Source: CAZPWQ01 sp964590495
Lineage (GTDB): Bacteria; Bacteroidota; Rhodothermia; Balneolales; Balneolaceae
Direction: 5' to 3'
Length of the DNA stretch: 7,134 bases
Assembly (NCBI GenBank): GCA_964590495.1
Contig: CAZPWQ010000147.1
Location: 1 to 7,134, forward strand
Shown: one piece after another, positions 1 to 4,968 of the stretch
Layout: each line of letters opens with the position of its first letter
Position numbering within the stretch: the stretch's first letter is position 1
The notes under the pieces: model-generated
The model's input: the letters and a program-made list of their open reading frames with translations, nothing else
What the model was told of the DNA's origin: nothing
Databases searched by the model: none
Program-made: the position numbers and the translations under genes

Positions 1-299
1 GCCTGACGATCAATGAAAATGCCGATCCCTCGGTACGGCGTGATTTTCTTACCCACTTCAAAAGGATGGTGCCGGAAGATACCTCAATGTATGAGCATAC
101 GCTGGAAGGTCCTGATGATATGACATCCCATATCAAAAGCTCGCTTTTGGGATCTTCATTGAGCATCCCGATCACGAATGGCAAGTTTAACCTGGGAACG
201 TGGCAGGGCATTTATCTGTGCGAACACCGGAACCACGGCGGCAGACGCAAGCTTGTGGTTACGTTGCAGGGGGAGGGGGCAAATCCAAAATCCGAATGA
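1..299 (+). CDS. yjbQ: YjbQ-family protein (UPF0047), 5'-truncated by the window edge
   Basis: This is the C-terminal part of a YjbQ/UPF0047 protein, annotated in databases as secondary thiamine-phosphate synthase because E. coli YjbQ shows weak activity of that kind; its true role is unsettled. The reading frame is open from the left edge (first whole codon at 3) and gives 98 residues. The family signature is clear: LTINENADPSVRRD, then EHTLEGPDDM, SHIKSSLLGSSL, GTWQGIYLCEHR and the terminal LVVTLQGE. About 40 N-terminal residues are missing off the left edge, judging from the usual length of about 135-140. After the normal family end (..QGE) there is an atypical tail GANPKSE, and the TGA at 297-299 lies inside the left arm of an inverted repeat, so the repeat probably replaced the original stop. 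The gene converges on tRNA-Ser. Identification is firm; the enzymatic role is only family-level. Confidence 0.93.
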   Translation, partial: LTINENADPSVRRDFLTHFKRMVPEDTSMYEHTLEGPDDMTSHIKSSLLGSSLSIPITNGKFNLGTWQGIYLCEHRNHGGRRKLVVTLQGEGANPKSE

Positions 300-423
300 C
301 CAAAATCCGAAACACCCGTGGTTATTGTTTATTACTCAACCGAATATAGAATAGCTTGCCATTATTAGAGGACTATTATTCATAACAACAGCAGCCGTTT
401 CGGATTTAGAACATTCGGATTTA
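287..423. repeat. Imperfect inverted repeat with 27-nt arms
   Basis: The left arm (287-313) and the reverse complement of the right arm (397-423) agree at 23 of 27 positions, separated by an AT-rich 83-nt spacer (314-396). Each arm is itself built from two near copies of AAATCCGAA separated by a short linker, and a further partial copy (AAATCC) precedes the left arm at 281. The left arm contains the yjbQ stop codon, and the right arm contains a TAA on the minus strand at 421-423. Short direct/inverted repeats built on this unit resemble intergenic repeats seen in several environmental genomes (recollection, not a search). It could fold as a long hairpin in either transcript and limit read-through between yjbQ and the opposing tRNA. 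No ORF lies in the spacer, so it is non-autonomous if mobile. Confidence 0.7.
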
Positions 424-511
424 AATTGCTTTTCGTACTCTCAACAGCCGATTCAGTGCTTCATTAAGAGCCTGCTCAAACGAACCCTGAAAGCTTTCGG
501 TAGTAATTGTG

Positions 512-600
512 CGGAGAGGGAGGGATTCGAACCCTCGATACCCTGTTAAGGGTATACTCCCTTAGCAGGGGAGCGCTTTCGACCACTCAGCCACCTCTCC
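512..600 (-). tRNA. tRNA-Ser (anticodon GCU)
   Basis: On the minus strand this folds as a class II tRNA of 89 nt. Acceptor stem GGAGAGG (600-594) pairs with CCTCTCC (519-513), and G at 512 is the discriminator base as in bacterial tRNA-Ser. The D-arm contains GAGTGGTCGAA. The anticodon stem is CTCCC/GGGAG around loop CTGCTAA, with anticodon GCT at 566-564, reading AGC/AGU codons. A long variable arm (stem ATACCC/GGGTAT) identifies serine, and the T-arm is GAGGG-TTCGAAT-CCCTC. The 3' CCA is not encoded; CAC follows the discriminator base, so CCA must be added after transcription. It is transcribed toward yjbQ. Confidence 0.97.
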
Positions 601-611
601 AAGAGAAGCCA

Positions 612-643
612 CAAATATAAGCTCATTCGAAACTCTTATCAAC
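612..643 (-). promoter_or_regulatory. Bacteroidota-type promoter of tRNA-Ser
   Basis: Reading the minus strand, GTTG (643-640) is followed after exactly 20 nt by TATATTTG (619-612). This fits the Bacteroidota primary-sigma consensus TTTG/TTG - N19-21 - TAnnTTTG, with a full match of the -7 element. Transcription would begin a few bases downstream, just before the mature tRNA 5' end at 600. The position and the match support each other; no experiment is visible in sequence. Confidence 0.62.
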
Positions 644-685
644 GTTTAATTTGGGATTAAATAGCAATCCTTGAAAACACATTTT

Positions 686-802
686 GGGTCATCCTGAACT
701 TCGCCGAAGGCATCCCCAGAGAAATTTCAGTTTCTGTTGCACGTATTTAGATAAAAGCTTCTTCGGAATTCCCAGCTGGAGATCCTGAAACAAGTTCAGG
801 AT
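686..802. repeat. Pair of inverted REP-like hairpin repeats
   Basis: The first unit (about 686-718) reads TCATCCTGAACTT followed by a small CTTCG/CGAAG fold. The second unit (about 766-802) reads ATCCTGAA-ACAAG-TTCAGGAT, an 8-bp perfect hairpin at 782-789/795-802. Reversed, the second unit matches the first over TATCCTGAACTT, so the two form an inverted pair about 65 nt apart. This TCATCCTGAACTT..TTCAGGAT type of intergenic repeat is, to my recollection, scattered in many Bacteroidota and related genomes. No ORF is present, so it behaves as a REP/MITE-like element rather than an insertion sequence. Confidence 0.62.
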
Positions 803-848
803 AACACTTGTGGTCGTAGAGTTTCTTAATTTCATATAAAGAAGCTAA

Positions 849-1021
849 TTCCCTCCGGCCTTTGAATCGTTGGAGGGAACAGGCGCAGGTTGGTACGCGA
901 ATTGGATAATTTCACACCGGTGAGATCTTCGAAACAACTGTCGAGCGGGAAGGACCTTTGAAATTATCCCGCGTACCGACCGATGCCGCCGACAAGGATT
1001 CATCAGCCGGCGACTTTTTTT
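849..1021 (+). ncRNA. Candidate structured non-coding RNA, family not recognised
   Basis: A gene-free segment with dense, nested base pairing ending in a terminator. Hairpin 1 is TTCCCTCC (849-856) with GGAGGGAA (872-879), an 8-bp perfect stem and 15-nt loop. The main rod pairs 888-899 (GGTTGGTACGCG) with 970-981 (one G-U pair), then after a 4-nt AATT bulge (900-903) pairs 904-914 (GGATAATTTCA) perfectly with 959-969. That is 23 bp in all around a 44-nt terminal region (915-958). An outer helix 882-887/984-990 has one bulged C. The 3' end overlaps a terminator hairpin plus seven Ts. No convincing ORF lies on the plus strand from 300 to 1021, so the terminator has no protein gene to serve. Length (about 175 nt) and rod shape recall 6S RNA, but the two ends do not pair and I see no 6S, SRP, tmRNA or RNase P core motif. 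No good promoter was found; TTG at 808-810 with TATAAA at 835-840 is spaced poorly. It could instead be a palindromic mobile element. Confidence 0.45.
985..1021 (+). terminator. Rho-independent terminator of the candidate ncRNA
   Basis: GCCGCCGAC (985-993) and GCCGGCGAC (1006-1014) form a 9-position GC-rich stem with 7 pairs and 2 mismatches around a 12-nt loop, followed directly by seven Ts (1015-1021). A second T-run occurs at 1028-1033. There is no T-tract on the opposite strand, so it is oriented for plus-strand transcription. Its 5' arm shares bases 985-990 with the outer helix of the RNA above, so the two pairings compete. Confidence 0.55.
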
Positions 1022-1080
1022 GGTTCGTTTTTTGTCGTTAAAAAAATGAACAACAAGACACTAGATTGAAGCTACTGACA

Positions 1081-1115
1081 AGAATCCAGCTACAGATCCT
1101 GAAATAAATTCAGGG
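1081..1115. repeat. Third copy of the REP-like repeat
   Basis: AGAATCCAGCTACAGATCCTG onward matches 766-802 in the same orientation (shared CCAGCT, AGATCCTGAAA, and TTCAGG). It contains CCTGAA (1098-1103) paired with TTCAGG (1109-1114) around a 5-nt loop. It lies just after the end of hpt in that operon's reading direction and could act as a hairpin at the transcript's 3' end, though no T-tract follows it on the minus strand. Confidence 0.55.
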
Positions 1116-1172
1116 TGAGATCATCTATTTTATAATCTCCAATACTAACTGAATATCTATTCCTGGAGAAAA

Positions 1173-1733
1173 TCATTTATCACTATCCAAAATATAAATC
1201 TGGGCCAGGTTCCTTCCCTCCTGGGCGTAATCGAGGCCGTATCCCAGTACAAAAAGGGTGGGAATGCGAAAGCCGACATAATCCAGCTGAACATCATGGT
1301 TTGTCGCTTCGGTTTTATGGAGCAGTGTTACTGTAGCAATCGATTTGGGATTTTTCCCCCGAAGTTTATCTACAATATACTTCATGGACAGTCCGGTATC
1401 GACGATATCCTCCACCAGAATTACATGCCTGCCTTCGATATCGGCATCGATGTCTTTGAGGTCAGTGACCTCGCCCGAGGATACCTTTTCATCACCGTAA
1501 CTGCTGAGCTTTAAGAAATCTACTTCGCAGGGTATGGTCACCCGCCGCATCAGATCCGAGAGAAAAATATACGCCCCATTAAGCACGCCGATGAAAATTG
1601 GATGCTTCCCCTGGTAATGTTCACCCAGTTCTTCCCCCAATTCTGCAATACGTTCTTCCAGCTCCTGCTGTGTCAGATACACTTTAAATGTTTCACCATT
1701 GCACGTAACCGTTTCTGGTTTATAGAGTGACAT
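1173..1733 (-). CDS. hpt: Hypoxanthine phosphoribosyltransferase
   Basis: Cytosolic purine-salvage enzyme that transfers the phosphoribosyl group of PRPP to hypoxanthine, and usually guanine, giving IMP or GMP. The 186-residue length is typical. The PRPP-binding loop VILVEDIVDTGLSM is at residues 104-117 with the conserved acidic pair and T113-G114. LNGAYIF (51-57) is the pyrophosphate-binding loop, LKLSSYG (74-80) belongs to the flexible active-site loop, K140 in TLLHK matches the lysine that contacts the purine 6-oxo group, and GYGLDY (164-169) is the late conserved motif with the Mg-binding aspartate. The ATG at 1733 overlaps the tilS stop by one base (TGATG), which suggests translational coupling; there is no clear Shine-Dalgarno sequence. 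It is the last gene of the operon. The tilS-hpt pairing is conserved in many bacteria and supports both assignments. Confidence 0.97.
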   Translation of the reverse strand: MSLYKPETVTCNGETFKVYLTQQELEERIAELGEELGEHYQGKHPIFIGVLNGAYIFLSDLMRRVTIPCEVDFLKLSSYGDEKVSSGEVTDLKDIDADIEGRHVILVEDIVDTGLSMKYIVDKLRGKNPKSIATVTLLHKTEATNHDVQLDYVGFRIPTLFVLGYGLDYAQEGRNLAQIYILDSDK

Positions 1734-3103
1734 CAGGTTTGATTTCTGTGCTTAATGTTCAGGCATAACCTGGTGGATGCATCACATTTCGCATGCTCTG
1801 CAATAGTACCCGGCGGTTGCCGCTTTTTAATTGGCGGAAAGATAACGGCGATGATACTTTCTTCAAAAGATTCTATAACCAGTGCCTTATGTTTTTCCGC
1901 TGCATTTATTTTCCGGTTGGTCAGATGGTCGGCTACATGCTGATGTCCCTGCATCCCCAGGGGCTTAAATTTATCGCCGTTCTTCCAGGTACGTACTTTC
2001 AGGGGCCAGGAAATTTTTTCGGCATCGAGATAAAGCTCCCGTTCAAAATCAACATCTTCATATTCCTTCAGGGTAAATAACAGCTCTTCAAATTCATTTC
2101 CTTTTTTTAATTGATCGCCAAGCCGCAGCTCAAAGTGCGGGGAATAATCCTCACTTTCGGTTTGGATGGTATATATGTCGCGATTGCGGACCACAGAAAT
2201 CCCGGGAGCTAATTCCACTCCTTTTCCAGTCTGTAAAGATGACAACTCTTCAACTCTTTTCAGGCTTTCGGTCGAGATAGTTGCACCCGGATCCTCCTGT
2301 TTAATGACGTATAATATCATTGTCCGCTGCAGTGATGGCTCAAGTTCGTGAAATTTCTGCCGTTTAATGCTGTTTTCATCGCTTGAAATCTGATTATATA
2401 TCCTTGACAAGGCGTATTGAAAAACTTCCGCCTGTTCCGCCATCCGCAGCACATTGCTCTTCCAGCCGGGAAAATGTTCTTCCAGGTCCTCGAGCCATTC
2501 ATTTCTCAGAAAATTACGGGCAAAACCGGACTCCAGGTTAGATGCATCAATCCGGTATGGGATAGCTTTTTCTTCGGCATAGGTCGTAATTTTCTCCTGT
2601 GAAATATTCAGAAAGGGCCGAAACAGCTCTCCATCCCATACCTGCATTCCCGACCAGCTGGCCAATCCAGCACCGCGAAACAGTTTCTGAAGAATTGTTT
2701 CTATTTGGTCGTTCTGGTGATGTGCAACGGCAATTCCATCGGCTTCGTGTTCATCAGCCAGTTCACGAAAAATCCGATAGCGAAAGTTTCGTGCCCATTG
2801 CTGAAAATTTTCACCCTCTGCTTCTGCAGGATTCGCGTTTATGGTATGACAATCATAGCCCCATTCGAAAGCTATCTGTTCGACAAGTTCAGCATCTTTA
2901 TCGGAGGCTTCGCCTCGTTTTCCGTAATTGATATGAACGACTAAAACAGAAATATCCAATAGATGAAAAGCGTAAAGCAGACTCATGGAATCAATTCCAC
3001 CGCTGACCCCCATAATAAAAAAAGGAGCTTCTATACTGGCAAAGTGCTTCTCCAGCTGATGCTTAACCTCCCTTTCAATCGATAATAAGTCGGATTTGCT
3101 CAT
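1733..3103 (-). CDS. tilS: tRNA(Ile)-lysidine synthetase TilS
   Basis: Essential tRNA-modifying ATPase that converts C34 of tRNA-Ile(CAU) to lysidine, changing its decoding from AUG to AUA and its charging from Met to Ile. From the ATG at 3103 the protein is 456 residues. The N-terminal PP-loop pyrophosphatase domain has SGGIDS at 34-39, and further family motifs AHHQND (127-132), LFRGAGL (141-147) and DASNLESGFARNFLR (186-200). The middle helical region spans about 205-345. The C-terminal TilS domain is visible as WKNGDKFKPLGMQG (373-386), followed by a helix and IIAVIFPPIKKRQ (417-429). Two further in-frame ATGs upstream (3124, 3160) would lengthen the overlap with birA from 29 to about 86 nt; I prefer 3103 because it puts the P-loop at the usual distance from the N-terminus. 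No strong Shine-Dalgarno sequence decides the start. Confidence 0.95.
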   Translation of the reverse strand: MSKSDLLSIEREVKHQLEKHFASIEAPFFIMGVSGGIDSMSLLYAFHLLDISVLVVHINYGKRGEASDKDAELVEQIAFEWGYDCHTINANPAEAEGENFQQWARNFRYRIFRELADEHEADGIAVAHHQNDQIETILQKLFRGAGLASWSGMQVWDGELFRPFLNISQEKITTYAEEKAIPYRIDASNLESGFARNFLRNEWLEDLEEHFPGWKSNVLRMAEQAEVFQYALSRIYNQISSDENSIKRQKFHELEPSLQRTMILYVIKQEDPGATISTESLKRVEELSSLQTGKGVELAPGISVVRNRDIYTIQTESEDYSPHFELRLGDQLKKGNEFEELLFTLKEYEDVDFERELYLDAEKISWPLKVRTWKNGDKFKPLGMQGHQHVADHLTNRKINAAEKHKALVIESFEESIIAVIFPPIKKRQPPGTIAEHAKCDASTRLCLNIKHRNQT

Positions 3104-3869
3104 AAGAAAATGATTCAATTCCATCTTCTTTATCCAGAACAAGCAATGAACCTTCATCACTGATCCCGATAAACTTATATTTATCTTCGCGAACGGTTCC
3201 GTCCACTTTCAACTTCACCCTCTGTCCATATCCCTTTATAGCCCTGTTGATGGATTTTAAAAGCTCTTCATTATGCGTGTGCCACTGACTGTATTTATGT
3301 TCTACCCGATTCAATAGCGCAGCCAACACTTTTTCAAGTGAAAATTCTTCTCCCGTTTCACCGGCTATTGAAGTAGCTTGCTTTTTATTACCCTCACTAA
3401 AACCCGTTTGATTTACATTAATGCCTATGCCGATAAGCAACCGGTTTACTTTATCACCTGTAAAAATAGACTCGGTAAGTAATCCTGCTACTTTTTTATC
3501 ATTTAGCAGTACGTCATTCGGCCATTTTATGCAGGCACATTCATCATTTCCGGTAAGCTCTTTCAGGCACTCAACAAGTGAAAGTGCGCAGGCAAGGGTT
3601 AAGATATGAAAGCGTTCCCCCCGGCCGGGTATGAAAACCAGCGTAAAAGTAAGATTTTTACCCGGCTCGGATTCCCATCCGCGGTCGTATTGCCCCCGCC
3701 CTTTCAGCTGATTATCAGTTATGCAAATAAGTCCCTGCGACACCTGGTCTTTTGATAGCTGTTTGGCATACACGTTAGTAGAATCCAATTCATCAAAATG
3801 ATGCACATTCCGCCCGAGCCATTGCGTATCCAATTCCTGTTTAAACAGTGTCACATCAAAGGTATTCAC
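3075..3869 (-). CDS. birA: Biotin--[acetyl-CoA-carboxylase] ligase (BirA, class I)
   Basis: Activates biotin with ATP to biotinyl-5'-AMP and attaches it to the lysine of biotin carrier domains such as acetyl-CoA carboxylase AccB. From GTG at 3869 the protein is 264 residues. Motifs in order: DSTN (29-32), the biotinyl-adenylate loop GRGQYDRGW (57-65), KWPNDVLL (115-122), K126-VAGLLTE, and GIGINVN (147-153). An SH3-like C-terminal domain occupies about 215-264. There is no N-terminal helix-turn-helix, so it is the monofunctional type and not a repressor of biotin genes. No ATG is available: TTG at 3872 and GTG at 3869 are the candidates. GTG sits 7 nt after AGGTG (3881-3877), a better spacing than the 4 nt of TTG. 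The gene follows pgi/pmi after about 43 nt and overlaps tilS by 29 nt. Confidence 0.95.
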   Translation of the reverse strand: MNTFDVTLFKQELDTQWLGRNVHHFDELDSTNVYAKQLSKDQVSQGLICITDNQLKGRGQYDRGWESEPGKNLTFTLVFIPGRGERFHILTLACALSLVECLKELTGNDECACIKWPNDVLLNDKKVAGLLTESIFTGDKVNRLLIGIGINVNQTGFSEGNKKQATSIAGETGEEFSLEKVLAALLNRVEHKYSQWHTHNEELLKSINRAIKGYGQRVKLKVDGTVREDKYKFIGISDEGSLLVLDKEDGIESFSYEQIRLIID

Positions 3870-3876
3870 CAATTAG

Positions 3877-3881
3877 CACCT
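3877..3881 (-). promoter_or_regulatory. Shine-Dalgarno sequence of birA
   Basis: On the minus strand AGGTG lies 7 nt before GTG (3869) and 4 nt before TTG (3872). It is the clearest ribosome binding site in the operon and favours the GTG start where no ATG exists. Confidence 0.5.
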
Positions 3882-3912
3882 GAAGTACTGAAAATTATCG
3901 TTAAGAATGCGT

Positions 3913-4959
3913 TTATTCAGCTTCTGCCAGTTTGCTTTTGAGCAGATCAATTTTAGCAATCGGAGTCGGATCAATTTCATTCAGCATTGCCAGGTAAAAG
4001 CTGGTCCAGTCGGCTAGCTGGATGAGTGAAAAAATTCGAGCGAGCCTGCTTTTCCCACGTGTCTCAAGCGTATGTATGGATGCCGCCTGATCCTGAACCA
4101 GTTCTTTTATGATCTTCATCCGTTTTTTAACACGTTCATTATCCTGATCATCTTTGAGTATAATGACAGACAATCTCCCTGTAAGGTGTACGATACTTTC
4201 CCACCCGACAATTTCATTATGATTCATTTCCGGAAGCAAATTACCATACGCCAGTGTTTTTGCATTTTCTTCGAACTGGCCTCTCCAGCGCAGGTTAACA
4301 GGTTCCATCAGCGTAGCATCAGAATATATAATCGGAAGCGTATCGACCAGTTCCTTTGCCAGCTGCAGGGCTTCGTTATCATCAGTATCTGAAAAAATAT
4401 CTTTCTGTTCGGTAAGCAGCTGCTTTGTTTCATTCAAAGCTTTTTCATCTTCATCGAGAAATCCCAGGTATTGGAAAATCCGAAATAACGGTACAAAACT
4501 ATAACCCAGAGCTGCTCTCGGCGGCATTCCACCGGGAATTTTAATATAGTCGAAATCTTCCCGCGCTGCTTTTAGCATCAGTTCTCCACCGGAGGTAACC
4601 GCTATAGCCTGCGCTCCTTTACCCCGGGCTTTTTCGAGAGCAGACAATGTTTCTTCCGTATTCCCGGAAAAACTGCACCCGATAAACAGGGTGTTTTCAT
4701 CTATCCAGCCGGGGACATCATAATGACGTACCACCTGTATGGGATGAGGACATGTGTTATAACTGTAGGCCCGTATAAGGTCTGCTCCGATAGCTGAACC
4801 GCCCATCCCCGCAAAACCTATTTTATTGATCCTTTTTTTATTGACCGTAAGTTCCAGGCTATTTGTCAGATCTATAGCATCCTGCCACTGTTGCGGAAAT
4901 TCTGCAAGATTATCCCACATGTCCTGACTGTCTATTGACTGAATAAATGCGTTATCCAT
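3913..4959 (-). CDS. Bifunctional phosphoglucose/phosphomannose isomerase
   Basis: Cytosolic sugar-phosphate isomerase interconverting glucose-6-P or mannose-6-P with fructose-6-P, linking hexose uptake to glycolysis and mannose-based glycan synthesis. The 348 residues form two SIS domains typical of the archaeal/bacterial PGI/PMI family rather than classical 550-residue PGI. Visible are GMGGSAIGADL (51-61) and SFSGNTEETL (96-105), which bind the sugar phosphate, PPRAALGYSF (146-155) with the conserved arginine, and RGQFEENAK (226-234). PEMNHNEIVGW (243-253) carries the family's active-site histidine (H247), and the protein ends DPTPIAKIDLLKSKL. The ATG at 4959 follows the ptsI stop by 9 nt with only a weak AAAGAA before it, so translation is probably coupled to ptsI. 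Whether both glucose and mannose forms are used in vivo cannot be seen from sequence. Confidence 0.95.
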   Translation of the reverse strand: MDNAFIQSIDSQDMWDNLAEFPQQWQDAIDLTNSLELTVNKKRINKIGFAGMGGSAIGADLIRAYSYNTCPHPIQVVRHYDVPGWIDENTLFIGCSFSGNTEETLSALEKARGKGAQAIAVTSGGELMLKAAREDFDYIKIPGGMPPRAALGYSFVPLFRIFQYLGFLDEDEKALNETKQLLTEQKDIFSDTDDNEALQLAKELVDTLPIIYSDATLMEPVNLRWRGQFEENAKTLAYGNLLPEMNHNEIVGWESIVHLTGRLSVIILKDDQDNERVKKRMKIIKELVQDQAASIHTLETRGKSRLARIFSLIQLADWTSFYLAMLNEIDPTPIAKIDLLKSKLAEAE

Positions 4960-4968
4960 TTCTTTTGT

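Noticed and set aside
882..981. T-box riboswitch, suggested by GGTTGGTACGCG on the plus strand and GGTCGGTACGCGGG on the minus strand
   Set aside because: The resemblance to GGGTGGTACCGCG is partial, the specifier domain is absent, no aminoacyl-tRNA synthetase or amino-acid gene follows on either strand, and the motif is explained by the two arms of the rod helix.
994..1014. Hammerhead ribozyme, because CTGATGA appears on the minus strand at 1008-1002
   Set aside because: The matching GAAA core strand and the three-stem arrangement are not found nearby.
983..1069. Small plus-strand ORF of 28 codons starting at ATG 983
   Set aside because: It runs through the terminator and two T-tracts, has no ribosome binding site, and its composition is dictated by those runs.
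1296..4392. Several plus-strand open frames opposite hpt, tilS, birA and pgi/pmi
   Set aside because: All lie antisense to genes with intact family motifs and none shows family resemblance or a plausible start region.
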